64,000 nt of DNA from positions 74,861,986 to 74,925,985 of the forward strand of contig CM047426.1 in assembly GCA_026168455.1 (NCBI GenBank), written 5' to 3'. The stretch is from Theocolax elegans (lineage: Eukaryota; Arthropoda; Insecta; Hymenoptera; Cerocephalidae). This document shows, in pieces, positions 14,831 through 28,457 of the stretch. A program made the position numbers and the translations under genes. The notes beneath the pieces are model-generated. The model made no database searches. It was not told the DNA's origin and worked only from the letters and a program-made list of their open reading frames with translations. The stretch's first letter is position 1. Each line of letters starts with the position of its first letter.

Positions 14831-15129
14831 TCTTTACGACGGGCCATTATAATTTATAAGAAACAACTATGGTCGGTTCGATATGCTATTACTTTGAAAA
14901 ATGTTTCAAGTCATATCGAAGTTGTTACATATTAATGAAATGTATGAGTTCAATTACATTATTTTGCATATTGCTTACACGAATTTCAAATCAAACACGA
15001 CAAATTTGTCTTATTAGTATGTAATATCAAAATAAGATCTTACAATTGCAATGTCTTTGCTTTTAACGATTTCGTTTGCAATAAATGATTTGTTACGTTT
15101 TTGTATTTTACATTTCTGTTAATAAATTT

Positions 15130-15219
15130 ATGTATTTTTTCTGTGTTTTCCAGGTAAGGACATCATTCTTTGCATTAACATATTGTTTACTTGTCATCGG
15201 AAAAATAGACCAAATAATG
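15130..15219 (+). other. Candidate first or second exon encoding a signal-peptide-like segment
   Basis: An ATG at 15130 opens a frame of 30 codons that ends exactly at a strong donor (ATG|GTAAGTAA at 15219/15220). Inside it lies a textbook acceptor (gtgttttccag, ending at 15153), so an alternative reading is a 66-nt phase-0 exon from 15154 to 15219. The encoded segment is hydrophobic (VRTSFFALTYCLLVIGKIDQ) and would suit a signal peptide. No convincing downstream exon was found up to about 17.9 kb. This is plausible but unproven; chance pairing of splice-like sites in AT-rich DNA is possible. Confidence 0.25.
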
Positions 15220-17875
15220 GTAAGTAATAATAATTAAAATCGAATATAAATAAAATTGTATAGGAATTATTTTAGTATAATTTATTTGCTTAAGTTGATA
15301 CGAATAAAAATTAATAAATGTGAGTTTATGAATAAAAATGATTTTACATATTTGTTGAAAACTTTTACATCAACAATTTTATACAAACGTTTTGAACTAT
15401 AATTAAAAGCGTTTTAAGACTATAATTCAAATAATTTATTAACCCCGGCACTTTATTGCTTTCATCAGTTTCATCAATCACGACACTAACCGTAGTATAG
15501 TAGAATATGAAACCCTCTCGAACGTTTAAATTGAATTACATCTAAAACTTAACACTTTGTATCTATTTAAGGTAAACTTTTGATTTCAGTGTAAACTATT
15601 CAAGTAGAGTTTGGTACATAAAATACCAACGAAGAACCCTGCTAGAAATCAGAAAATTAAAAATCGGCAAATAATAGGTTATTAACTAAATTAACGTATT
15701 TTATAGCTACTTCTGCTAGGTTGTTACCACTGTTAAATGAAACGCTTTTTCCTCTTTAATTCGCCCATTTCTTAGATTCAAAACAGCTAATCTATACGAT
15801 ATGTTCATTTAAGTCCTTGTTTCAACCCATAAAAGATCGGATTATTTGATAAAATGGACACCGAAACTATACCTATTTCCTAACTATTTAAATGACACTT
15901 TAAATAGATTTGGAAAATAAATTGGAAATATTGTAAATCTGAATGATACTTTAAAATGACTGGTTTAAATGCAGAATTAAGAGTAAATTAGTATTAGTAT
16001 TCGAGTAAACGATCCAATTTGATTAAAAATTTGAAGTTTTAAATACATGTATGGCCAGAAGGTGAAGTGAAAATATTTGGAGGTTACGGCAATCTATTAA
16101 ATCGACGAACGCAGTGGGAAAAAGCGTTTCATTTAACCTATTAACTGACTACTTTTAATTCCTAATTTTTAGTTCACATTTCCAGCAGGGAAATCCTCTT
16201 CCCAAATTTGCAAATATATCCATCGTACTATCGTGAAAAGAATCCAATTTATCGCTTATGCAGACTCGGTCGGTAAAGAAGCACTTTCACATTCGGTTAA
16301 TTGAAATTCCAATGCAGCGGGCTCGAAAGCAACACTGTGTATTTTAAACGGTCTTTCGGCGCCTTATATAAAGGCAATTTGCGAGCAATTCATTCATGCT
16401 GCCTAGGAGGAAAAACCGAATCCGAAATTGCGTTCTCTACTCCCGCCCACCTCTCTGCTTCCACCTCTTTTTTCTTTGTATATTGAATATTTATGATTTC
16501 GTCTTGCACACGAGTAATAAAATACGAACGAGAGATGAAGAAACGGAAAGGTAACGAAAGTAAAAAAAACTGGGTTTTACACACTTTCCTTCGTCGGTGG
16601 AATGCGGTAGAAAAGAAATGATGTGTACACTCACGAGGTTTACCAGGTGACTCATGAGTTAAGGATTATTATTTTGTTCAAAGGAATGAAAAGGATGACG
16701 TACCGATACGTGTACTTTGATTATCGATTCTAAAAATCAGAGAGGCACCTTACTGTCATGAATGACCAATGTGAACTTGTATTTAATTTGTCGCGTAACC
16801 TGACATCTTAGCGGTATTCTTGCAAGTATAAAAATTTCACTGTAATGGGAAATAATCGATTTTATTTCAACCAGGTGAACTGTTAACTTGTATTTTTATA
16901 ACCAGCGTGAATGGAATAATAAATAGTTATTTTTTAATTATAGATTTTCAATTTCTAAAAGAAAATTTCAGTAGTAAAAATTTTCAAATTGAACTGAAAA
17001 TTGGTTTTTTATATCAAAACTGTTCCATTTACTAATTATTTGGGGGTTGCGAAAGATAATTTCACGAAGTTATACAGATCATCTTTGCATTATTTTCCTA
17101 TACCGACTTATTTCTTATCAACGAACACTTTACCACGCGATTCCGCTATGAACTTCAACGAATTGGGCTAAATCTTTTAGGATATCATAAAATTGTGTTA
17201 GCTCAATTAAAATGATAAAATTCTACATTGTTTTTTAAATCGGTTACTTTAATATGTATTTAAATATAATAAGTAATAACTTTATTATTTTTCAATAATA
17301 GAGCATACATTTTCGTAGAAATGTACGTTTAGCTGGTAAGTGAAATGCACTATTAATCGATGATCAACATATTAGTGCAAATGTCATAGTTTATACTATA
17401 CAATTATATAATTTTAACGGAATTAGAGACAAAAAATATCTATTTTCCAGAAAATTTTAGAGAGAAAGAATAAACTAAATTTAAATTAAATTAAAATTAC
17501 TTTGCTTTACTACACTTCAAAATAAAGGTAGGTATGTAAATATAAAAAATTTCTTTTAATTTTAATACTGTCTACGCTTTTACGTCTATTTAAAAATATT
17601 ACATGAATTCCCTTTTAGTTAGATTCCATAGCAAAATTTGTTTGGATTTCCCAATAAATTATTTATTTAAATCTTTACGATAAAAAAAGTTTTGATCATA
17701 TCATTTTCAATGTGTCTCTATACTGTGAAAAATGTTATATTAATAATTACTAAATTTCGTAATAGCTTAAAGACATCATTAAATCATCTTAATTTTGGTT
17801 ATATTTTGTAACAATTATTGTAACGTACATAGTAATTTTAATATAATATTTTTTCAGTGCAAATAAACAAGTTAT
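15220..17875. other. AT-rich stretch, no gene recognised
   Basis: Mostly AT-rich DNA. A mildly GC-richer patch near 16260-16470 carries overlapping short frames on both strands, with no splice support and no family resemblance. Confidence 0.45.
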
Positions 17876-17889
17876 TTTATTCGTTTATT
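17876..17889 (-). terminator. Polyadenylation signals for the small secreted-peptide gene
   Basis: On the minus strand, two AATAAA hexamers lie about 80-90 bases past the stop codon at 17967 (reverse complements of tttatt at 17884-17889 and 17876-17881). Their position suits a short 3' UTR. AATAAA is common by chance in AT-rich DNA, so support is moderate. Confidence 0.5.
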
Positions 17890-17966
17890 GAGAATGTAAA
17901 ATGATCTTACTCTTTATCTATAAATATATAGTTCATTACCAGAGTACAATAAATGAATTTCGATGA

Positions 17967-19469
17967 TTAAAACATATTCTTCACAGTTCTGTCAGTTGTA
18001 ATATCTTTAGCCTTGGCGCGTTCTTCCTCTTCTTTAGCTTTTTCCTCGATAAGTTTTGAAGTTTGCACGTATATATTTTTCAAATCTTCGTTACTTGTGA
18101 CATTAAAACACAAATAGGCGTGAAGAAATTTCTAACAATAAATTAATTTGTAAAGTTACTATTTTTCGAAATAACAGAATGTCAATACATAATGTTACAA
18201 TTATACATTTTTTTATACATTACCTTGCAATCGATCAATAAGATCTGCGTAAGCATATCTTCGCACTGTCCCATATAATTATCGCAATTAAGATTATTCT
18301 GGAAATGTAATTAATTTTATATTTGGTTAATAGTAAATGCATACGGCTATACAAGAAATGTTATAGTTATTTTTTTTAGTTACCTCGGTAACTACATTTT
18401 CTAATCTCTCCTTAAAATCATCAATAATTTTGTTCTAAAAATAATAATAATGTTGTGCTGTTAGTATGTTAATGTAATAACACGACGATATACGAAGTGA
18501 ATTGAGTGTACTTACAAGGACAGCTTCGTTATCCTGAAAGCAATAATTTAAATGTCTTCAACATTAATATGACAAGCATAAATGGTATTCATCATTTTAA
18601 TTTACACGCGTTTTACATATTAAATAATATATTTATATAGAAAAAACATAATTGCAAATCGAATTTGACATATTTTGGTACTAATTAGGAGAATATTTTA
18701 CCGATTTTTTCGTTAAATTGGTAAACATTTAGACTACATTGGGAAATACTAAATCAATAATTCACATTTCTTTTTTTTTAATAATATTTACTACTGTAGG
18801 AGATATTTAAAATTTTATTCAAATTATTCATATAATTCAAATTATTACAATAGGCTATTGCATCCTAATCGAGGCAAGTACGTAGTGATTTGACAGAGAC
18901 TTATGCGTGTAGTGTTGACGTAAATTTATGTCATTGTTCAATATCCGCATCTCTGTTATCTTGTTTAATCTGACCCGTTAATTAAGCATTGATACACATA
19001 TTTAGATCAATAATGATTTCTCATTAGCTACAATTTACAAACATGATGTTGTCGATACATTTGTATGGTAAAACACTCTTGACTATCACCTTACTTTACG
19101 GCTAGTGCAGGGTACTGAAATTATTATCAAAAATGACTAAAATATCGATTTGGAACAGTATTTGTGGATCCTTTCTTTACACGAAGAAAATACGTATATA
19201 TCAAAACATTATTTTTATGTTAATTCACATTTTAACTTATCCTTAATATTTCTTTCAAATTATTCTCTTATATTAAAAGTATATAATTACTCTAATTTCT
19301 TGATAGAGCTAATATGAAAGTTAATAAAATCTTAAATCATTGAATCATTGAATTAGTAAAATTTTTATATTTTCTTACATGCAATTGAAACAAGTATATT
19401 TACCGTAGCAGCTTTCACAAGGTGGTAGATTAAAATACCGATGAAACAAGACCTCGCTAATTTAAACAT
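17967..19469 (-). CDS. Small secreted four-cysteine peptide, five exons, unrecognised family
   Basis: The gene reads right to left. Exon 1 is 19404-19469 (ATG in context caacaATG), exon 2 is 18516-18533 (an 18-nt microexon, DNEAVL), exon 3 is 18384-18434, exon 4 is 18224-18298, and exon 5 is 17967-18131 ending in TAA. Every junction has GT..AG and every intron is phase 0. The product is 22+6+17+25+54 = 124 residues. Residues 1-22 form a signal peptide (MFKLARSCFIGILIYHLVKA). The mature part is helical and acidic with four cysteines: C-x6-C-x11-C-x8-C across exons 4 and 5. A charged E/K-rich tail (EEKAKEEEERAKAK) and a short C-terminal segment follow. The last C-x8-C spacing recalls odorant-binding proteins, but the N-terminal OBP cysteines are absent and overall resemblance is weak, so I do not assign that family. 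It probably acts outside the cell; function is unknown. No single long frame reveals this gene. Confidence 0.78.
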
Positions 19470-22400
19470 TGTTGAATTTTATTATTGCCTTAGCAGCACA
19501 AAAAATACTTGACAAATAATTTGTTTAATGCACTATTGTCATTGCTTCTTATCTCCAAAAACTCACGCGGAAATACTTGGGTCACGATGTGAAATAAAAT
19601 GAACAACTCCAACACTAATTCATAGATATTTTTGAATATATATGTATGTATTGAAGCATTTTATTAGCATCATTATTTCCTGATTTATAGCCAACACGTA
19701 TTAAATTTGATGAAAAATAATAGTAAACCAATAAGGGGATGACGTCTTTCCGGCAATACAATTTTTCATTTTCTTCGATGAATACGTGAAATTTCCAAAT
19801 TTTGACAGTGTACCGTGTATAAAATGTAGGTTTGTTTGTAATATTGCGATTAAACAAAGATTTACTGCATAAAACGAAAAATTGTCAGTACATGCAGGGT
19901 ATAATAAAGTATGGGTCTACAACATCCGCTTAAAACATATAAACGAATTCATTGGTTCAAAAATGCAGTTTGTATTAGTTTTCAAGTAACGAGACCATTG
20001 TTACAGAGCTTTCGTGCGACTGGTTTCCATCTATAGAGTTCGATTCTACAGAACGGCAATAAAAGTTCTGCGCGCTAGCCTCTCATTGGCATTCGAGACT
20101 TGGCTTCTTGACCCTACAAAGAATTTCGGTGTGCAGTTTACATGTACCCGTCGATATGATAGATGCATTGAGAAAATGGAAGATGCTGAAAAGTTCACAT
20201 GAAATTTAAAAAGTTTCGTCAGAGAAAACAAATGATCGATTCAAATTTTTTATTTGTTACATTTGTTAAATGCAAAAGAATGCAAAATGTTATATGATTA
20301 AAACACTTCTCACGAAACAATTTTTGATACTTTTACATGTCAAATGTAACACATGTAGTATAATGAAAATCAGATTACCATGGAAATATCCAATTAAAGT
20401 AATCCAAAAAAATTAGCAATGCAAATTTCTCTTCCGACGTAGTGGTTAACGAAAGACCAAAAAATTCAAAACGAACTTAGACGAATAATTGAAAAATTTT
20501 CAAAGATAAAGAATAGTATTTTTTACGCGTTACCGCAAGAACAGACACAGAGAAGAAGTTAATGTTATGCATATAGAGCAGGAGAAAGGGAAGGCTAATT
20601 TAAGAATCTTAAAAGAGAAGGTAGAACCAGTTTTCATAATTCAATACACTTTTATACCTAGTGAACGTCGCGCTTACACGATCTAGACCCGGTTAGCCAT
20701 TTTTAAACTTTCTGACAGTGATCTTTTTCTTTATTTGCGCGACATATTCTTTTTCAACCGTTGAAAATTAATAGCTACCAGCTTCTAGCCACGGTGAATA
20801 TCAGTTCTAGAGTCAGATAAACTATTAACTTTTACGATATCACTGAAACATAGAATAAAAAGTAGATTGTATCAGATCTAACTGAGTACTCTTATTTAAA
20901 GTAAACAAAAAACTGTTATCTTCCTAACGATTAATAAGAACGTATTATTCTTATTTATATATAATTACTTTAAAATACGAGACGGGGTAAGCTGTGAGAT
21001 AGTCATTCCGTGTGAAGGCTCATTATTAAATTGTTGATATTCGTATGATTAATGAAAGTTTGTGAAATAGTTCGTACGCATCGTCAACGTTCAAAATACA
21101 GTTTGACTTTGATTCTGAAAGTTTACCTTATCTTTACCTTTTTCATTACCTCGTAAGATTCAGGAAGTCGCAAGCATACATGGTTTTGAGTCAAGAGTAA
21201 ACAAAGAAAATGTAATCTACGGGCTAATGAAACTCAAACAATCTAAACGTTGTTTGAATTGTGTTTAATGAAGTCTAATTAGACTTTGTTGAATTAATTT
21301 TTTACATAGAAGAAAATTTACCACGATATGATAGACAATTTTTTGTAAATGTGAATTGTTAAAAATTGTGGCATCAACTAATCAAAATTATTCAAATTTC
21401 ATATAAATATATTCGCATCATTTAACGCGTTATTACTTTATTTTCCATTTCATAAATGATTACATTAGTTTGATTAAACAGTTAACGAGATTATTACATT
21501 GATACTACATTAAAGCGAGAAAGACACGTAGAGAACATCTATACACGAGTAAAACATCAATATTTCCATCAGAAAAATTTATCGAATTAAAAGTGATAAA
21601 TATCCCAACGAACTCGGTGGGGAAGGAAATAAAATAAATATTGATATTTTAAATTAAAACCTAAAATCATACGGTCTAAAAGGTTTCTGTAGCAACAGCT
21701 CGATTAAGTTTGCTGCGACGCGTCTAAACATGGGCTCGCACGTCGCCGAGGCAATACAATAATTTCCATGGATTATTGCGACTAACGACGGCGCAATCGC
21801 GTAGCAGCTTCCGCGCAACTCGGCATTATAGATTCGCTTTGAGCTCTCACCGGAAGTGATAATAATCCCGGCATCCTACCCTATAACGCTCGCACTCGCC
21901 TCCCGTGTAATTACGGCTCGCGTCCTTTCTTTTGCGCCGTAAATTAATTTTCATACTTAGTAATGCTCGCTATTACGTGCGGCTGCTTCGCTTACGCGTC
22001 TTCCTTTTTTTCCTACCTCCGAACGAGTTTTCTTGGCAGATTAGAGGTTTTGTTTCTTGATAAATTGAACTTGAGAAGAGGTCGTGCTTGGTTATTCGCG
22101 AATTCTCCTTTTTCCTCTTTTATCGGCTTTGGCTAATGGATGGTTTTATCAATACTGTCATTCGAAGAGACGATCAAATTTATATGTTTATTATTTTCGA
22201 ACGTGTATTACAATCCATAAACAGTTTTTCTTTTATTTTCGGTATCTCAGTTACGAAACAATTAGATTTTAAACGAACGTTGAGTTTACGCAAGGTGCGC
22301 TTGAAATACGAGAGTTAAATGTGTAGTTTAATATGTAGCGATATATTTATTTGTAGAAATTTTATATCGAAATTTATTAACTGTAAATTGAATCTAAATT

Positions 22401-25400
22401 GTATTAGTTGAATTTGCTTAACTAATTGGTTACAGGAAAGTGAAAGCTACAGCAGGAAATTCGTATGGTCTAATCGTGATTTTGACTGCTTATGCAAAGC
22501 GAACTTCGAGATTAAACGGATTTATTATCCAACTATTTGATACGTACAATGTAAAAAAAACGTTCACACAATTTTAATTGCTTGAAGTGAATAGAAAATA
22601 CCTTGTTTACTAAATACTCTCAAATTTCTATTTAAACAAATTTTTAACAAATTTTACTCATGGTTCAAAAATAAGATTTTTAAAATTTAATTTTTTAGAA
22701 GCTCTATAAATTCAGTACATGCAAGCGTAGTTTACTTTTGTGATTTATTTTTCATCTTTATATAAATCAGGAATATTATGTAGATGCTCGCATCAATAAT
22801 CAATCCCTATTTCTCTTAGCAGCTATTATAATTTTTACTTTAATTTTTTTTTATATTAATTTTTACTGATTGATTACGTACATTTATCGTTTTTCATTTT
22901 AATAATTTGGAATGTAAAATATATACGTAATTAACTAAAGTTCAAAACTAATATAATCAAAGAAGCAAATGGTTAAGCTATAATCTCAATGGGTGGAAAT
23001 GTTTCGGAATGTGTATCGTAAGCAAATAAGTATAACCCAAGTATAGAAAATATACAGATTCGTGTTTCTCATTCTTTGCATCCGTCTCTCCAAAAATGTA
23101 TCTCTCTTTTCTAAAAATGTATATTGCACATCCAGTTCTTCTACTTTGTATTCAAGAAAAGAAGGATGATGAAAAGATAGACACGTATTACCTAAACAAA
23201 AAATAAGGAAGTATATTAGTAGGTAATAAGCACATAAATTACAGCGACAAATCCGAACAGTTACAAAAAGTTGCAACTTTAATTTCTACAGTTTATGTGT
23301 AAAAACTATAAATTAGTAAAGTGACGCGACACATTTTGACATTTATGTATTGAACCATAAATCTCGGTAATTTTCTCGATTCTTTTCTTTTTACGACATA
23401 GAAAACTGAAAGATATACGTATATATGTATACAGCAACGTATACAGAAAAGTTTGTACGGGTGGTTGATGAAGACAAGCCAGACGACTTCCGATTGCTGG
23501 AAATTACAAGCGAAGAGACGAAACGGTCCGGCCTCCGTAGTTTACTGATGAACGGGCTGCTAACTGCTCGGCTTCTGTCTCTCTTCTCAAACGTCCCGTT
23601 TGACTTGCGTTTCCTCTCGTTTTGTATCTTTGGTGACGTTCTTGCGATTGATGCGTTTGGCTAATTAAACTTTCATTTACGTATCTCTTAACCAGATATT
23701 TCAGCTCGTATAGATGTTAGATAACAATTTTTTGTCTTCGATCGGTTAGAAAATTAAAAAAAAATTATATTCTTTTCGTTTAATTAAAAATTGATGAGTT
23801 ATTGAGATTAGAAAATTCATAATTCATTTTTCATTTTGATGGTGCGATATTCGTTAAAGATATTTTAAAAGAAAAGGTAAGGAAACATAACCGTGGAAGA
23901 TTAAGTTTCGCAACTTAACTTTTAGCGTAGGAGAAACCTTAACAAAGTTAGTAATTTCATTGAATTAATTTAATAATAAGTTGTTCCGCATCTTGTTGAA
24001 TAGTTGTAATTGAGAATTCTTTTACGTCAAGATCACGTAAATAATGACAATTAGGTGGCCAAACGAGCACGTAAACCATAAATGTGCTTCTGCTAGACGT
24101 TAAACAATAATATTATATTTCAAAAAAGATGAATTGATGTTCGGTGATGTAATAATAATATTATATGTTCTTGGCAAATGTTTCGCAGTATATTGTCCGA
24201 ATTTATGAATGTAATATTTTCATGACAGTTGATACACGTGTAATATCTACAGCTGTGAAAAGTTACGAATGAATAGTAAATACCGAAATACGAATGGACT
24301 GCAAGTACGAAGTGAGTTTACTCCCACAGAAAAGCGAGAGTTAGGACGATGAGCTTTCTTTCGAGTAGTCTATAAATATCTCGGAGGATACACATGCACA
24401 ATAAATTCTCACTTTTTTTACTCACGTGTCTCGCGGGCTTCTGATGTGCTTTTCCTTTTCAACCCATACCGCTTCCCGTGCGAATGACAAACAAACTTTA
24501 ACAACCACTCACTCCATATGTTTTCTCAATGAATAACGGATAAATATTGTTTTTAATAAATAAAGTTTTGAGAATTCCGAGGCGCTGATAACCTTTCATT
24601 AGGGTAATAATTTTCAATCAGATATCAACTTTCAGGCATATTTATTATGTAGCAGTATTAGCATCGACTCAATACATTTTAATTGAAATTTAATATTTAG
24701 AAATACCATATATTAGTTTGAAGTTGCGTATTTCGTATGAAATATTGTTTACGTTAAAAATAAAGCATCACATTCTTACAATCTAAACTTTTACTTCAAT
24801 GAAAGATGATGAAACATAATTTGAGCTTGCATAACGCAGTTAATCGAGACAACAATATATTTAAGTTGTAATTCTATCACTAGGATTAAAGGATTACACG
24901 TATCTATGTATTTATATTTTGTATGTACAAAAGTAAATCCTATTAAGCTAAATTCTTGTCCAAGTCCCTGTGGAAAACCATTTTACCAAGGTACTGAATC
25001 AGACACGTATACATTTGATACCCGCATCAATTTCAAGCATCATTAAACCATTAACCGTCGATACGAACACAACTCATGACGCACGTAAGAAGGGTTCGGA
25101 TGTCAAGAAGATTTCTTCGTTGTCGACGCTCGTCGAGCTGACCCTACAATTACCATTGAGTGTCGAATGAGAGATGGCAGTACGGAAGCTTTTTTCTTTA
25201 TGAGATCGAGTCTCTGCACGTGTACGAGCTACCCAGTTGCCTTTTCTGGAATCCCATTTGCTGAATGAAGATTGACTAGATTTTCAAGTATTTACTGTAG
25301 CGTTTCGATCTCGAGTAACATTGCACCAAGTGTAATTTTAAGCTTGCTATAAACATTCGATACCATTTCCATGGAGGATATTTAATAACAATAATTTCTC

Positions 25401-28400
25401 AAATTAAATAGAAACGAATTTAAAATACGTGCATAATTATTAAAATACATTTTTATTTAAAATATGTTTGATTGTGCATCAAACAATCTATTATTAATTG
25501 TGTTTAAAAATTAAATTTTTTCTTGCGAGATAGCATTAAATTTCATAGATAACACGGTGGAAGTACGTTTGACGTCAAGATTATTCAATGAAACAATATT
25601 GAAAAGAGAAATTTAATTAAATATTTACTTTTTTAAAGAAAATATACAACCGCTGTAATAATCTTTACAGAAAACTCTTTGCAGTCTACAACTTTTCTTA
25701 TTGAGGAAGAATATTTTGTAAAATTAAACTTTTTCAAAAGATTCCAATTTTTTGAAAGTTCTAACTAACTACAACAAAGTGTCTTGCTGTGGAATAAAAT
25801 GCACTAATAAGTTCTTATACGTATTTTTCTTAAATCAGAAGTAAACTTTTAACGAAATTAATTTTATTTTCTTTATTGAAAAAATAGCTGCATTCAAGTT
25901 TGCTTTTGAAAGAAAAGAGTTTTTTTATATTTTTTTTTAAACCAAAACATTATGTAAATTAATTAATAAACATTAGTGAATACAAATATAAAAAGAAATT
26001 GTAGAACTTTTGACTCTTATCAAATGAGTACTGCAAAAACAAGAGTATATGATTTCTAAAGCTTTTATCAATTAGAAATTGATTTGAAATTTTGTAATTA
26101 TAATTTACTACTACTCGAAGTACAAAAATTTTAATCAAATATGTTAAGGTGACTTACATAAAATTGTAGCACACGCAGCTACAACTTACAAATCCAAATA
26201 ATCGATCGATAATATAATAATCAATGAAAACGTTGTTGGAAGAGGTGGCATCAGTGTCCTGGTTAATCGACCCAGTTACTCCGGAAATCTTTCATTTAAA
26301 TAGGAAACGCTCGATTTGGTGTCTTTTTAGGTGAACCGTCAGAGGCGTGCACCAGTTGACATCGTTCAAACGTACACCGGTTATGCGCGCAATCCTCTTT
26401 TGATAGCAACAGCCACACAATTTTTGCAGTTAAGTGTGCCGTGAGACCGGATTTTTGCACGAGCGCTTTGAATGTTTCGCGTGTGCGTAGTTTCTGAAAT
26501 TAGGAGAGGAATTCTATTGATATAGCAACTATCCGCACTCTCCAAAATCACATTGAAAAAATTTTCTACGATCGAATAATCACTTTTTTACACACTTACA
26601 CTTTCTGCGCGTAATTATTTTAATAATATTAAATTGATATTAATTTGGATATTATTTTTTTGTTGACTGATATTCTAATTAAATAATTTGTAGAATTTTA
26701 TTTTTGCAAAACTTACGCTATTAAAATTATTTATGTAAATAATGTAAATGTGTAAAAACATGTCCTTGTATGGATGTATAGAATGATTTGGAGAGCTCAG
26801 GCAATTCTCGATAGTTTCTTGAATTATAACAAAAAAATCCTTTATGCTATAAAATAAATATTAATTCATTTCATTAGTTTACTAAACTAGATGTAGATGT
26901 AAGTTGTAAAAAATTAATAATAATAATTAAGTTGCAACGATCTTACGTATAAGTATTTTTCTGCGAGTACAATAACTAAGTTCCATTTCTATGTAATATT
27001 CTTCACCTTTTATACCTGAATCCGAGTTGAAATATTAACAATTTTGGCTCACATATTTTTCGTGTACTATTCTCATCGACGTATAAATGGTTCATCTTTC
27101 CACGGTCTGTGACTCGACGAACCAGCGACAATTTTCTTCGTTCCGTGCCCGCGGCTTGCTTTCCACCTCTTCTCTCATCACCGCCTCGAGTTTTTGCACT
27201 CCTGCGAGTACCCGCTTCCGCATCTCTCTCGTTTTTTTCCACGCGCGAATAGTGCTATTTAATCACGGAATTTTGTCGACTGCGCTAATTGTTAATTTTT
27301 TTTATCGTTCGACTTGGGTACGTATACAGTCGCACAATCTCGAAAACAAAACACATTTTCGAGAAAGCATACATTTTCTAAGCCTCATTATACTAAAATG
27401 TACTTAAAACGTGTTTTCAAGTATATTTTTTGTATGCACTTTCTAAGCAAGAAGATCAAATTTTGTGATATCGCAATATATAATTACAGAGTTTATTTAT
27501 TTGCAAGAGCTAGCTTTCGTCAAAGTACGTTACGCTTTATTTTGTCGCGTTCCTCAAATAATTTATTTGCGCACAATTTTTTTTTTAAAACTAAAAATAC
27601 GATTTATAATTTATAAATTTAATTAAAACGTAATCAGTAAAATGCAAAGCGACATGATTTAATGATAATTATTAAGTTGTTGCAGTTCTACGGATGAAAA
27701 ACCCAACTCGTTCTAATTATTCATATCCGCTAATTTTCTAGAGCATAAAATACACGAAGCTCGGGTAGTTCAAATTTCACCTGGCTGAATAAACTTGTTA
27801 CGGGTAATAACTTTAAGATACGCGAATCATTGATATGTCAACACTCGCGTGCCATCGTACAACATCGCAACTCAACGCTCGGTTTAATTCACCGGAAGAT
27901 CGAATTTCTTATGCGACTTCGCTCAAACTTTTATTACAACTTAATTTCATAAAAATATTTATTCTTGATTAAACGGTGCTTAGGAATGATGGTAAATATG
28001 AAAATGAACACGCCTTTACGTTTTAGTTACGTTACAAAAAGTGATTGTTACTGATTTTTTACTGCATTACATCAAAATGTCACTTGCACAAAATTCGAAT
28101 GAATGTCTGTATTGAGAAATATACCCAGCGTAGGTATACTTACTTGTAATTCAGTACCAGAATTTCAACACCTTGGTGTGTATTTCGAACATTATCCAAT
28201 GCTAAGGAAACATCCAGATTGATGTGCACATTGGGCACATATATGTATGTATACCACGGGTCACGATATCGATCGAATCAAACTGATGTATAACTTCATA
28301 ACTACGTGTATATGAAGTAATAAGACACGGTACAATAAATCTTTGCAAATCCTCTGTCGAGATACTTCGAAGTTTGTTTATTGCGATTACCAAAAGAATT

Positions 28401-28457
28401 ATAATCGCACAAATTTTACATTGATTAAGTAACTATAAAATATCATTTGTTAGAATG
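19470..28457. other. Gene-poor AT-rich DNA
   Basis: No supported gene was found. The first 100-150 bases would contain the promoter of the minus-strand secreted-peptide gene. GC-richer islands lie near 21700-22060, 23440-23670, 25060-25260, 26230-26470 and 27060-27260. Open frames over them (for example 23425-23664 and 27087-27407) have no domain resemblance or splice context. Confidence 0.45.
21700..22060. promoter_or_regulatory. GC-richer island with clustered factor-like motifs
   Basis: A CpG-containing block in AT-rich DNA holding an ETS-type core (ACCGGAAGTG), repeated TAATCC/GGATTA-type homeodomain words and an ATTA-rich site (gtaaattaatttt). No exon was found. The density of recognisable binding words makes it one of the better enhancer or promoter candidates in the gene-poor half. 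This is inference from motifs alone. Confidence 0.3.

Larger units (their letters stand above)
976..15100. other. Gene-poor AT-rich intergenic or intronic DNA
   Basis: No supported gene was found over this stretch. It is AT-rich with homopolymer runs and many short chance frames. GC-richer islands interrupt it at about 2600-2940, 6660-6880, 7790-8240, 8660-9240, 13190-13400 and 14540-14830. Those I consider most notable are listed separately. The open frames at 4693-5028, 8541-8906 (minus) and 11477-11842 (minus) have no recognisable domains and no convincing splice context. Confidence 0.5.

Noticed and set aside
17967..19469. Assigning the small secreted gene to the odorant-binding proteins
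   Set aside because: Only the last C-x8-C spacing fits; the N-terminal OBP cysteines and usual length are missing.
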